From Bacillota bacterium (GTDB lineage Bacteria > Bacillota > Clostridia > Lachnospirales > Lachnospiraceae), in the NCBI GenBank assembly GCA_023421505.1, contig JAEZTJ010000082.1:62001-126000 (forward strand): a stretch of 64,000 bases of DNA, read 5' to 3'. A model generated the notes under the pieces. That model worked only from the letters and a program-made list of their open reading frames with translations. It made no database searches and had not been told where the DNA came from. Below, piece by piece: positions 44,623-53,268 of this stretch (within the stretch, counting starts at the first letter, position 1; each line of letters starts with the position of its first letter). A program made the translations under genes and the position numbers.

Positions 44623-46572
44623 ATGGAAAAATCAATAAAAGCATTGGAATTTAACAAAATATTAGAACAGCTGTCAGCATATGCAGTTACAGAAAAAGGG
44701 AAACAGAAACTCCTTGAACTCAGACCTTATCTGAATGAACGGGAGGCTGTTGCTAAAACCAAGGATACAACAGAAGCAAGAAAGATACTAGATCATATCG
44801 GTTCAGCACCGCTTTCAGCTATGAAGGATATACTTATGTTTTTAGAGCTGGCTGAAAAAGGGGCTATGCTAGTGCCTGAACAGATAACGCAGATTGGTTT
44901 ATTTATTACCTCCTGCAGGCGCATGAAGGGGTTTTTAAAACGGGCTGAAACCTTATGTGTAGATATAGCAGGCTATGGCGGGTCTATTCATGAGCTTACC
45001 CATCTTTTAGCAGAAATCGATCTAATCTTACGCAATAATTCAGTGGATGATAACGCATCAAAGGAGCTTAAGGATATCCGACGTAAAATGGATCTGATTA
45101 ATCAGGAGATGAAGTCCAAACTGGAGAGTCTGCTTCGAAGCAAGAAGGAATGGTTTACTGAAAGTTATGTTGTAACACGAAATGGTCATTTTGCTCTTCC
45201 GGTAAAGCGGGAATATAAAAATCAGATAAGCGGTTCCGTACTTGATATCTCCTCCAGTGGATCTACTTATTTTATAGAGCCGAGTTCTGTATCAAAGCTT
45301 AAGGATGAATTGGCAGAGTTAGAGGTTGCAGAAAGCAACGAGGTAAGAAAACTATTATATTTACTCTCTGCTCATATTGGAGACAATTCCTCTGAGCTGC
45401 GATTAAACATGGAAGCTATGGAAACCCTTGATTTTATCTTTGCAAAGGCAAAGCTCAGTGCAGATTTAAAAGCAATTCCCGCCACACTGAATACAGAACG
45501 GTACATTCATATTGTAGATGGACGGCATCCTCTGATTAACCCTTCCGAATGTGTACCCTTAAATTTCACCCTTGGTAACGGTATCAACGGTATTGTAATA
45601 ACCGGGCCCAATACAGGCGGAAAAACCGTAGCCTTAAAAACAGTTGGCTTACTGCAGCTAATGGCACAAAGCGGACTTCATGTGCCCTGTGAGAAAGCTG
45701 AATTATGTATGAATAATATTGTATTATGTGATATCGGTGATGGTCAGAGTATCACAGAAAATCTATCAACCTTTTCCTCCCATATAACTAATGTTATCCA
45801 CATTCTAAATCATTCTGACAGGGATAGCCTGGTGCTTCTCGATGAGTTAGGCTCCGGAACAGATCCGGCTGAGGGAATGGGAATTGCTATCTCTATCTTA
45901 GAGGAGCTTAAAAGTAAATGCTGTCTCTTTGTTGCCACCACCCATTATCCAGAGGTAAAGGAGTACGCCAATAGAACGGAGGGCTTATTAAATGCGAGAA
46001 TGGCCTTTGACCGAGAAAGCTTAAAACCGTTATACCGCCTTGAGATCGGTGAAGCCGGGGAAAGCTGTGCTCTATATATCGCGAAGCGGTTGGGTCTTCC
46101 TAAAAGAATGCTGGAACGAGCCTATAGAGAAGCCTATTGTAAGGAAAATACACGAATTAGTCCTACCCCAGACAGCAGCTTTCTAGAGAACTGCGACTGT
46201 AAACAGACAGAGGAAAAAGTTCTCCCTGTCACTACACAAAGAATCGAAAAGGCAGTACCTCCTAAGTTAGTCAACACCCGCAGTCAGAGATTTCAGATCG
46301 GTGATTGTGTTGTTGTATATCCTCAGAAGAAATTTGGTATCGTGTTTAAACTGGCTGACGAAAAAGGTGAAGTAGGGGTTCAGATACAGAAGGATAAACA
46401 ATATATTAATCATAAACGCTTGCAGCTAAAGGTTGCCGCTACCGAGATGTATCCTGAAGATTATGATTTTTCAATTATTTTTGATACTGTTGCGAACCGT
46501 AAAGCCAGACATAAGATGGATAAGGGTTATACCGGTATTGAAATCAGTTACGAAAAGGATATGAAAAAGTAG
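44623..46572 (+). CDS. MutS2-like ATPase without Smr domain
   Basis: 649 residues. Strong similarity to MutS2 in the N-terminal and lever/clamp region (KALEFNKILEQLSAYAVTEKG, VTRNGHFALPVKREYK, SSSGSTYFIEP). ATPase: Walker A ITGPNTGGKT (Lys334), STFSSHI, Walker B LVLLDELGSGTDP (Asp407-Glu408) and TTHYPE. The usual long coiled coil is short, a KOW-like segment follows (about 565-605), and the C-terminal Smr nuclease domain of MutS2 (about 780 residues) is absent. MutS2 acts on collided ribosomes in Bacillus; with this leader a ribosome-directed, inducible role is plausible. AGAAAGGA precedes the ATG. Confidence 0.85.
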   Translation: MEKSIKALEFNKILEQLSAYAVTEKGKQKLLELRPYLNEREAVAKTKDTTEARKILDHIGSAPLSAMKDILMFLELAEKGAMLVPEQITQIGLFITSCRRMKGFLKRAETLCVDIAGYGGSIHELTHLLAEIDLILRNNSVDDNASKELKDIRRKMDLINQEMKSKLESLLRSKKEWFTESYVVTRNGHFALPVKREYKNQISGSVLDISSSGSTYFIEPSSVSKLKDELAELEVAESNEVRKLLYLLSAHIGDNSSELRLNMEAMETLDFIFAKAKLSADLKAIPATLNTERYIHIVDGRHPLINPSECVPLNFTLGNGINGIVITGPNTGGKTVALKTVGLLQLMAQSGLHVPCEKAELCMNNIVLCDIGDGQSITENLSTFSSHITNVIHILNHSDRDSLVLLDELGSGTDPAEGMGIAISILEELKSKCCLFVATTHYPEVKEYANRTEGLLNARMAFDRESLKPLYRLEIGEAGESCALYIAKRLGLPKRMLERAYREAYCKENTRISPTPDSSFLENCDCKQTEEKVLPVTTQRIEKAVPPKLVNTRSQRFQIGDCVVVYPQKKFGIVFKLADEKGEVGVQIQKDKQYINHKRLQLKVAATEMYPEDYDFSIIFDTVANRKARHKMDKGYTGIEISYEKDMKK

Positions 46573-46663
46573 CCAGCAGTTAGAGTATCTTTGTTTTACG
46601 TACCTTCGAGGTCTTAAGATAAATAATATTGTTTGAGTGTTTAAAAAATATTTATTTTCACGG

Positions 46664-46722
46664 AAAGTTTGCTTGACATTTTAATGAAACATGATATACT
46701 CATTATATGGAAAGCAAACTTT
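46664..46722 (+). promoter_or_regulatory. Promoter flanked by inverted repeats, upstream of the Xre gene
   Basis: TTGACA (46673-46678), 16-bp spacer, TATACT (46695-46700). AAAGTTTGC (46664-46672) and GCAAACTTT (46714-46722) flank it exactly, as expected of an autoregulatory operator pair. Confidence 0.7.
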
Positions 46723-46741
46723 ACATGAAAGGAGTACTTAT

Positions 46742-46951
46742 GTGAAAAACAGATTAGAAGAAATTCGTAAACAACATGGCATTAGGCAGGAAGAGCTTGC
46801 AGCCGCTCTGGAGGTTTCAAGGCAGACAATCGGATCTCTTGAGAATGGACGTTATAATCCTTCAATCCTGTTGGCATTTAAAATTTCCCGGTATTTCAAG
46901 CTTAGCATTGAAGAAATCTTTATCTATGAGGAGGACGATAAGAATGAGTAA
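46742..46951 (+). CDS. Xre-family (Cro/CI) transcriptional regulator
   Basis: 69 residues, single helix-turn-helix: NRLEEIRKQHGIRQEELAAALEVSRQTIGSLENGRYNPSILLAFKIS. Start GTG at 46742 follows AAAGGAG by eight bases; an upstream in-frame reading includes promoter DNA. It overlaps the next ORF by eight bases, so the two are coupled. Confidence 0.9.
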   Translation: MKNRLEEIRKQHGIRQEELAAALEVSRQTIGSLENGRYNPSILLAFKISRYFKLSIEEIFIYEEDDKNE

Positions 46952-47369
46952 AAATGCAGTGTCAGTAGTTATTACTATGCTCGGCGTAATATTCGCTATA
47001 GCAGGATTTTTCTTATTAAAGAATTTTACAGATATGCCGTCGCTGCCTTATCCTTATGTACTAATAGGAATTGGCTGCGGTGCCTTTGGTCATGGTTTTG
47101 GAAATATTATAAGCAACAAAGCGATAAAAAATCATCCAGATTTAATCAAAATGAAAAAAATAGAAATGAATGATGAGCGTAATCAGACAATTAGCCATAA
47201 AGCAAAGGCAAAGGCTTATGATTGTATGATATTTGTTTATGGAGCTTTGATACTTGCTTTTGCTTTAATGAATGTATCCTTACCAATCATACTGCTTATG
47301 GTGTTTGCTTATCTTTTTGTATCTGGATACGGTTTATTTTATCGCTTTAAATATGATAAAGAGCTTTAA
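46944..47369 (+). CDS. Small membrane protein partner of the Xre regulator
   Basis: 141 residues with four predicted membrane segments (about 8-25, 35-52, 90-110 and 115-135) and the middle sequence KKIEMNDERNQTISHKAKAKAYD, a signature of the DUF2178-like proteins regularly encoded with an Xre gene in Firmicutes. Starts ATGAGTAA inside the Xre gene end with AGGAGG upstream. Role unknown. Confidence 0.75.
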   Translation: MSKNAVSVVITMLGVIFAIAGFFLLKNFTDMPSLPYPYVLIGIGCGAFGHGFGNIISNKAIKNHPDLIKMKKIEMNDERNQTISHKAKAKAYDCMIFVYGALILAFALMNVSLPIILLMVFAYLFVSGYGLFYRFKYDKEL

Positions 47370-47426
47370 GCTATTAAGGGTGTCTCTGTAAAAGTGATAA
47401 AGAGCTGTAAGTTATTAAGGGTGTCT
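47355..47426 (+). repeat. 41-bp-period tandem duplication at the gene end
   Basis: GATAAAGAGCTTTAAGCTAT...GGGTGTCT (47355-47385) recurs with two changes at 47396-47426. The first copy includes the last codons and stop of the membrane protein gene; the second forms part of the terminator. Confidence 0.75.
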
Positions 47427-47453
47427 TAAGAATTAATTCTATGAGACACCCTT
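47417..47453. terminator. Bidirectional terminator
   Basis: AAGGGTGTCT and AGACACCCTT form a 10-bp stem between two convergent genes; T/A tracts flank it on both strands. Confidence 0.85.
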
Positions 47454-47466
47454 TCTTTAGGTATAT

Positions 47467-47862
47467 TTAGAATTCTATCGTTCTTGGCTGATTGCCAAAT
47501 GAACAAAAATTTGCTGTTACATCCATTAGATATAATACTTCAAAGATGTCGTCATCTGCCTTATACATGTTATTCAGACCAGGGTTTTCATCAAGCATTG
47601 CTTTCTTTGCTTCTAAACGGTCATCCGAAATTACTTTAGCCTCTACCCTCAGCCAGTTCCCCTTTTGATCTACACTACAGATTTCAACTTTTGCATTATT
47701 TTCTATTTGTTTAAATACCTTCTTCTTGTTATTGGTGCAGATATAAAGCTTATCGTCAAACTTCGCTACTGCCCCAAAAGGTCTAACTCTGGGCTGATCT
47801 CCTTCAACTGTCGCTAAATAAAATACCGGGTTTTCCTTGAAATATTGATATAATTCTTCCAT
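47467..47862 (-). CDS. Pyridoxamine 5'-phosphate oxidase-like FMN protein
   Basis: 131 residues: split-barrel fold with NPVFYLATVEGDQPRVRPFGAVAKFDDKLYICTNNKKKVFKQI and ANFCSFG. Members bind FMN or F420 and reduce small molecules. GGAA precedes the ATG. Divergent from an HxlR gene, the usual pairing in clostridia. Confidence 0.85.
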   Translation of the reverse strand: MEELYQYFKENPVFYLATVEGDQPRVRPFGAVAKFDDKLYICTNNKKKVFKQIENNAKVEICSVDQKGNWLRVEAKVISDDRLEAKKAMLDENPGLNNMYKADDDIFEVLYLMDVTANFCSFGNQPRTIEF

Positions 47863-48017
47863 ATAGTATTATTCCTTTCATTAATATAATTAATAGATAA
47901 TTGTGATACTATACAATTTTATTAATTGCATACATGAATTTTATGTGATAAGATTAAATATGTAAAGTACGATTTTTTATAATTGTAAGTATCTTTTAGT
48001 ATACTAATGGAGGTTAT

Positions 48018-48374
48018 ATGATAAGTCAGGAAGATTTATTTGGAAAATGTCCTTATGCCACCACACAGAAAATCCTTACCGGAAAGTGGTCCATTGTCAT
48101 ACTGCATTTACTTAGCGAAAAGACCTATCGTTTCAATGAACTGCAGCATCAAATACCCGATGTTACGCAAGCAACTTTGACAAAGCAATTAAAGCATCTT
48201 GAAGAATATGGACTTGTAATAAGAACCGTATATGCTCAAATACCTCCAAAGGTAGAATACACCCTGAGCGATATAGGGCTTGAATTCAACAGGGTTTTAG
48301 ATAGCGTCAGAATATGGGGTGATAAGTATATTCAGTATAATAAACTCAAACGATCAAATTTACCCAGCTCTTAA
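48018..48374 (+). CDS. HxlR-family transcriptional regulator
   Basis: 118 residues. KCPYATTQKILTGKWSIVILHLL and PDVTQATLTKQLKHLEEYGLVIRTVY are the HxlR winged helix; the cysteine at the start is the usual sensing position. ATGGAGG precedes the ATG. Probably controls the divergent PNPOx-like gene. Confidence 0.9.
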   Translation: MISQEDLFGKCPYATTQKILTGKWSIVILHLLSEKTYRFNELQHQIPDVTQATLTKQLKHLEEYGLVIRTVYAQIPPKVEYTLSDIGLEFNRVLDSVRIWGDKYIQYNKLKRSNLPSS

Positions 48375-48381
48375 ACAATAA

Positions 48382-48420
48382 AAATTCTATCAGACAATTT
48401 TCCATCTGATAGAATTTTTT
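48382..48420 (+). terminator. Terminator after hxlR
   Basis: AAATTCTATCAGA pairs perfectly with TCTGATAGAATTT and is followed by T residues. Confidence 0.9.
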
Positions 48421-48573
48421 CTTACCTAAGAACTCAAGCTTAGGTAATCTTGTTTTATTGTGTTAGGTAACTGTACTCCCAAATAACATGCATTCTCTTT
48501 TAATTATTTTATGCTGTAGAATATGCAGGCACAAACTTCTAGGTGTGAATGCAAGCATATCTTTTCTGAGCAT

Positions 48574-48999
48574 TTATTTTATAACATATTGAAGCAGGAT
48601 TTCATGCATATCTTTATGATCCTTCTTTAAGCTGATTGGCCTAAAATCCGTACTGACAAAGCAATGCTCTGTTTCCCCTACTGCTCTGACCTGTTGCGAT
48701 TTGGCATCTCGCACCTGATATGCGATCTTCATCTTTATGCCATTAAAATACCTCAAAGTGGCATAAATTTCGACTATCTCATTAAACCTTACTGCTGATT
48801 TATACTCACAGTTAACACCAAGAACTGGAGAATATACTCCTGCTGCCTCAATCGTATCATAACCAAGGCCTATTTGCTCCAAATAATCAACTCTTGCTTC
48901 TTCAAACCAACGGATATAATTCGAGTGATGGACTACAGCCATCTGATCTGTTTCATAATATTTCGCCTGACGAATATAGGGCTTAATCTCCTTCATCTC
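48574..48999 (-). CDS. Acyl-CoA thioesterase (hotdog fold, 4HBT/YbgC-like)
   Basis: 141 residues. YYETDQMAVVHHSNYIRWFEEARVDYLEQIG carries the catalytic Asp of the 4-hydroxybenzoyl-CoA thioesterase group, and ETEHCFVSTDFRPISL the C-terminal strand. Hydrolyses acyl-CoA; substrate length unknown. ATG at 48999 follows GGAGG by eight bases. Confidence 0.9.
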   Translation of the reverse strand, partial: EMKEIKPYIRQAKYYETDQMAVVHHSNYIRWFEEARVDYLEQIGLGYDTIEAAGVYSPVLGVNCEYKSAVRFNEIVEIYATLRYFNGIKMKIAYQVRDAKSQQVRAVGETEHCFVSTDFRPISLKKDHKDMHEILLQYVIK

Positions 49000-49163
49000 A
49001 TTTGCCTCCCAACTTATCAATAAACTTGGCTAAAGTATTATAAGCTGTGCTTGTTTTGATTGTGCATTGAATCCGAAGTATCTAGTTCATAAACTAATCC
49101 ACAAAGACTCTAACCAAGCATTTATTACATCATAACAGATATCAAAGAATACTTCAAAACTAA

Positions 49164-49466
49164 TTAATCCACAGAAATCTTAAAACTGTTAACTGTATTT
49201 TGAAGTTCTTCCATTAGACTCTTTACATTAACTAGATCATTTTTAATTCCTTCCATTATCGCATACTGTTCCTGCGTTTCAGCAGAGGTCTGTTGAGTAC
49301 CGGCATTCAATTCTCTAGCGATTTTAGAAAGCGTTGAAGTCTTACTTAATACACTCCTTCCACTTTCTTCAATATGGAGGATAGCCCTTGCTATATCCTT
49401 AACTCCGGTATTAATCTTTTTATTAGAGAAAGAAAGCTTATCCAGATTAAGCTTCACCTGTGACAT
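49164..49466 (-). CDS. Chemoreceptor signalling-tail fragment
   Basis: 100 residues, all helical, ending like the C-terminal methylation helix of a methyl-accepting chemotaxis protein (AGTQQTSAETQEQYAIMEGIKNDL, then LMEELQNTVNSFKISVD). The kinase-contact hairpin and any sensor domain are missing and there is no clear ribosome site. Likely a truncated MCP remnant, though a free-standing small helical protein is possible. Confidence 0.5.
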   Translation of the reverse strand: MSQVKLNLDKLSFSNKKINTGVKDIARAILHIEESGRSVLSKTSTLSKIARELNAGTQQTSAETQEQYAIMEGIKNDLVNVKSLMEELQNTVNSFKISVD

Positions 49467-49642
49467 CAGAATCAGTACTTTAGTCCTATTACCACGACCT
49501 CATTATATCTCAAGAAACTGCAAAATTCTACCTAAAATTACTAAATTTATAGAATTATAAATATACTGTTTTCATTATAAAATTAAGAAATTATGGGATA
49601 TAAATAAATTCAACTGAAAATACTATGATTGGAGGTGTTATT

Positions 49643-50149
49643 ATGATCACAAATTTTCAACCGACAACAAAAGAAAAATTTTTGCTAGAAGATGCAAAAA
49701 CACATGAAGAGAATTGTATTCGAAAATATGATAATTATGCTAATTTGGCTTGTGATGGTCAATTAAAAGCTGTATTTCGTGCAAACGGACAAAAAGAGCA
49801 GGAGCACTTACAGACAATTAATCAACTGCTGAGCGGACAGGTACCTTCTATGGGCGGAGGCAGTCAAAGTAACAATCAACAACAATCAGGACAAATGGCA
49901 CAAAGCGAGCAGGCTTCAATTGACAGCCAAAGTAGCGGTGCGACCACCTTTAAAGCATCGGATAAGGACTTATGTACGGATATGCTATTGACGGAAAAAT
50001 TTGTATCTGGCTCTTATGATACCTATATCTTTGAGTTTAAGGATACGCAGGTACGTGATGTACTAAATCATATACAAAAGGAAGAACAAAAGCACGGAGA
50101 AGCGATCTTTGCTTATATGCAGAGCAAAGGAATGTATAAGACCAGCTAA
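49643..50149 (+). CDS. CotF-like spore coat protein
   Basis: 168 residues. Ferritin-like helical bundle of the coat protein F family: EKFLLEDAKTHEENCIRKYDNYANLACDGQL and DLCTDMLLTEKFVSGSYDTYIFEFKD, with a Gln/Ser/Gly-rich linker (about 75-105) between the halves. ATG at 49643 follows GGAGG. Supports a spore-forming host. Confidence 0.85.
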   Translation: MITNFQPTTKEKFLLEDAKTHEENCIRKYDNYANLACDGQLKAVFRANGQKEQEHLQTINQLLSGQVPSMGGGSQSNNQQQSGQMAQSEQASIDSQSSGATTFKASDKDLCTDMLLTEKFVSGSYDTYIFEFKDTQVRDVLNHIQKEEQKHGEAIFAYMQSKGMYKTS

Positions 50150-50302
50150 TTTATTTTAGCTATATACCTGCATATGATAAGTGAGGATGACTCAAAAGTA
50201 AAAGCCTGATATTCGCATGAATCTGAGTATGATGCATAAGCTATTTTATATTAGGATAAAGCGATGCAAGTTTTCCATATTCTATCTATTAAAAAGCAAT
50301 GC

Positions 50303-51730
50303 TTACTTTTGTTTCATCCTCATTCTATTTTCCAGAATTTCTTCATATCGCTTACGATATTTACTTACACTATTGCTCCAGGAAGCATTAAACTGCATTC
50401 CATTTTTAATGATGCCTTCCCTCTCAGGCGAGTAATATGCTTTAACAGCCTGCATCATTGCTTTTGCAAGAGCTTCTCCGGTCCAGGCCTCCATATAAAA
50501 GCCTGACCTTCTTGACGGATATTTATCGCTGCATTTTACTGTATCTTTTAAACCTCCAACCGGATTAACGACAGGAACGGCACCATAACGCAGCGCATAA
50601 AGCTGTCCCAGTCCGCAGGGCTCATATAAGGAGGGCATTAAGTAGATATCTGCTGATGCATAAATTCTTTTTGCCATATCGGAGGAATAATTTTTCTCAT
50701 ATACAATACTCTTCGGATATGCAGCTTGAACCTCTTCAAATATTCCTTCATAATATGGATTTCCAGAGCCCATGATAATTAATTGAAAACTATCTAGATC
50801 AGTAATACTGATTGCTTTGAGCAGTAATTCAATGCCCTTTTCATATACCAGCCTTGTTACCATCGCGATCAGGGGTATCTCGGTATCCGTCAATCCTAAT
50901 TCAGACCGTAATAAGGATCTATTCATTTTCTTTCGCTCCAGACAGGTAATATCATAAGCATAGGACAGTACTTTATCTTTGCTGGGGTCATAGTAATCCG
51001 TATCTATGCCATTTAAAATTCCCGTAAAGGAAGCAGCCCTTTTTTTAAGCAGAGTAGACATTCCAAAACCTTGTACAGACTTCATAACTTCCTTCTTATA
51101 ACTGGGGCTTACCGTTGTGATTAAATCTGCATACAAGATACCAGCTTTCATAAAATTCAACCATTCAGGATAACCGAGCAGTATTTGCTCCTCCTTTGAG
51201 ACTATTTCAGCAACATAAGCAGGAGGGAGAAAGCCGTGGTAGGATATATTATGGATAGTGTAGACAGATTTTATGGAAGGGAATTCTTTTTTTAAAAGTA
51301 ACGGTAGAAAGCCGGTATGCCAATCATTCGTATGTACAATATCTGGTTTAAACTTTATGTTACGAAGCATCTCTACTACTGCCCTGCAAAAGAAGAAAAA
51401 TCGATAATTATCATCCTCATAAGCATAAATATTATCTCTATAAAAATATCTGTCATTACTAATAAAATATGTAATGATATCCGTATTCTCTGGATCTGTC
51501 TTAAGTACACAGGTCTCATAGCCTGCCTCTATAGCTACCGGATAATCCGCTATGTATTTTAATTTTACATTAATTTGCTTATAACAAGGCATAACTCTGC
51601 GTATCTCAATCTTTTTACTTTTCTGCAGTGCCTGCGGAAAGCTCTTTCCCACTTCACCAAGACCACCGGCACTGGCATAGGGTGATATTTCAGCACTTAC
51701 ATACAAAATCTTAATTTTTGATTTCCTCAT
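50303..51730 (-). CDS. glgA: Glycogen synthase paralogue (GlgA, altered KxGG motif)
   Basis: 475 residues, GT5 fold: KIKILYVSAEISPYASAGGLGEVGKSFP at the start, VHTNDWHTGFLP, VYTIHNISYHGF and the C-terminal EPCGLGQLYALRYGAVPVV. The ADP-glucose-contacting Lys of the canonical KTGGL motif is replaced (ASAGGL). Activity or donor may differ from the neighbour GlgA at 51783, which has the intact motif. ATG at 51730 follows GGAGGG. Last gene of the glycogen operon. Confidence 0.88.
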   Translation of the reverse strand: MRKSKIKILYVSAEISPYASAGGLGEVGKSFPQALQKSKKIEIRRVMPCYKQINVKLKYIADYPVAIEAGYETCVLKTDPENTDIITYFISNDRYFYRDNIYAYEDDNYRFFFFCRAVVEMLRNIKFKPDIVHTNDWHTGFLPLLLKKEFPSIKSVYTIHNISYHGFLPPAYVAEIVSKEEQILLGYPEWLNFMKAGILYADLITTVSPSYKKEVMKSVQGFGMSTLLKKRAASFTGILNGIDTDYYDPSKDKVLSYAYDITCLERKKMNRSLLRSELGLTDTEIPLIAMVTRLVYEKGIELLLKAISITDLDSFQLIIMGSGNPYYEGIFEEVQAAYPKSIVYEKNYSSDMAKRIYASADIYLMPSLYEPCGLGQLYALRYGAVPVVNPVGGLKDTVKCSDKYPSRRSGFYMEAWTGEALAKAMMQAVKAYYSPEREGIIKNGMQFNASWSNSVSKYRKRYEEILENRMRMKQK

Positions 51731-51782
51731 ATCTGCCCTCCTCTCCCTGTAAAATATCTTATCAATAGCTGTCAATTACAGA

Positions 51783-53216
51783 CTACTGCTTCCTCCGTTC
51801 ATATAACTCTAAATATTGTCCGGCAGAGCTGTTCCAACTAAAATCACAGGTCATTGCTGTCCTTCTAAGCTGTGTCAGCAAGGTTTTACACTTATAGATA
51901 GAAAGCGCACGTTTTATGGTATAAAGCATATCATGCGCATTATAATTCTTAAAGCTGAAGCCATTCCCTTCACCAGTTACCTCATTATAGGATACTATGG
52001 TGTCCTTTAGTCCTCCTGTCTCTCTGACAATCGGAAGGGTTGCGTATCTTAAGCTGATTAACTGTCCCAGTCCGCAGGGTTCAAAGAGAGACGGCATTAG
52101 AAAGAAATCTGCTGCAGCATATATTTTATGTGCCAGTTCATCGTCAAACCGGATATTTGCTGAGACCTTACCTGGATAGTTGTGTACTGCCTCAGTAAAA
52201 AGTTGCTCATATTTCCAATCACCTGAACCAAGTATCACAAGCTGTACCTCTTCAGACATGATTTCATGTAAAACACAGGCAATTAAATCCAATCCCTTTT
52301 GATCAACAAGTCTAGAGATTAGACCAATCATCGGTATTTCTTCATTAACCGTTAAATTCAAATCCCTTTGCAGGGCAGTCTTGTTGATTGCCTTCCCAGT
52401 TAAATCAGTTTCCGTATAGTTTTGATAGATCAGTTTATCCACTGCCGGGTTAAACTCTTCGTAATCAATTCCATTAACAATACCATACAGATCATTACTT
52501 CTGGCATTTAGAAGGCCCTCCAAACGTTCACCGTAAAAGGAATTCTTAATTTCCTGTGCATAAGTATTACTTACCGTTGTTATGATCTTTGAATACACCA
52601 GGCCACCCTTCATAAAGCTCCCCATACCGTAAAATTCCAATTTATCGGAGGTAAAATGGTAATCACTTAGCGCAAACCATTCCTTCATAGTATTGATATT
52701 ACAAAATCCCTGATACTTAAGGTTATGGATTGTAAATACAGTTGAAAGGTTAAGATAAAGCCCCTTCCTTTTATATCCCTCCTCTAATATTACCGGAAGC
52801 ATCCCTGTCTGCCAGTCATGGCAATGAAGAATATCCGGAATAAAAGACAGATACGGAAGTGCCGCCATTACAGCCTTACAAAAGAAAGCAAACCGCTCAC
52901 AATCATCCTCATAACCATAGTAAGCTTCTCTATTAAAATAATATTCATTGTCAATAAAATAGTAAAGAATGCCGTTGTACTCAAGCTGTTCTATACCGCA
53001 ATAAAGATGTCTCCAGCCTAAATCAACATAGATATAACAATTATGTACAATCCTTTCCCGCAAATATGCCGGTATGGAACGATATTTCGGCATTATAACC
53101 CTTACCTCAGCCCCTTGTCTTAATAAAGCAGACGGCAAGGAACCCAGAATATCCGCAAGCCCACCTGTCTTCGCAAATGGGCTTGCTTCTGATGCAGCCA
53201 TCAATATTTTAAGCAT
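51783..53216 (-). CDS. glgA: Glycogen synthase, ADP-glucose type
   Basis: 477 residues. ILMAASEASPFAKTGGLADILGSLPSAL carries the KTGGL donor motif; LHCHDWQTGMLPV, VFTIHNLKYQGF and LFEPCGLGQLISLRYATLPI complete the GT5 signature. Extends alpha-1,4 glucan from ADP-glucose supplied by GlgC/GlgD. ATG at 53216 follows ATGGAGG, which comes from a family C repeat. Confidence 0.96.
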   Translation of the reverse strand: MLKILMAASEASPFAKTGGLADILGSLPSALLRQGAEVRVIMPKYRSIPAYLRERIVHNCYIYVDLGWRHLYCGIEQLEYNGILYYFIDNEYYFNREAYYGYEDDCERFAFFCKAVMAALPYLSFIPDILHCHDWQTGMLPVILEEGYKRKGLYLNLSTVFTIHNLKYQGFCNINTMKEWFALSDYHFTSDKLEFYGMGSFMKGGLVYSKIITTVSNTYAQEIKNSFYGERLEGLLNARSNDLYGIVNGIDYEEFNPAVDKLIYQNYTETDLTGKAINKTALQRDLNLTVNEEIPMIGLISRLVDQKGLDLIACVLHEIMSEEVQLVILGSGDWKYEQLFTEAVHNYPGKVSANIRFDDELAHKIYAAADFFLMPSLFEPCGLGQLISLRYATLPIVRETGGLKDTIVSYNEVTGEGNGFSFKNYNAHDMLYTIKRALSIYKCKTLLTQLRRTAMTCDFSWNSSAGQYLELYERRKQ

Positions 53217-53263
53217 ATTAAAATCCTCCATGCTGCCAAAACCTGTGAATTTGGGCGGCAGCA
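53217..53263 (-). repeat. Family C repeat copy 4 (3' part)
   Basis: On the minus strand GCTGCCGCCCAAATTC, ACAGGTTTTGGCAGC and ATGGAGG lead into the glgA ATG; the first stem is missing. It fills the 52-bp junction between glgD and glgA. Confidence 0.7.
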
Positions 53264-53268
53264 TCCAC

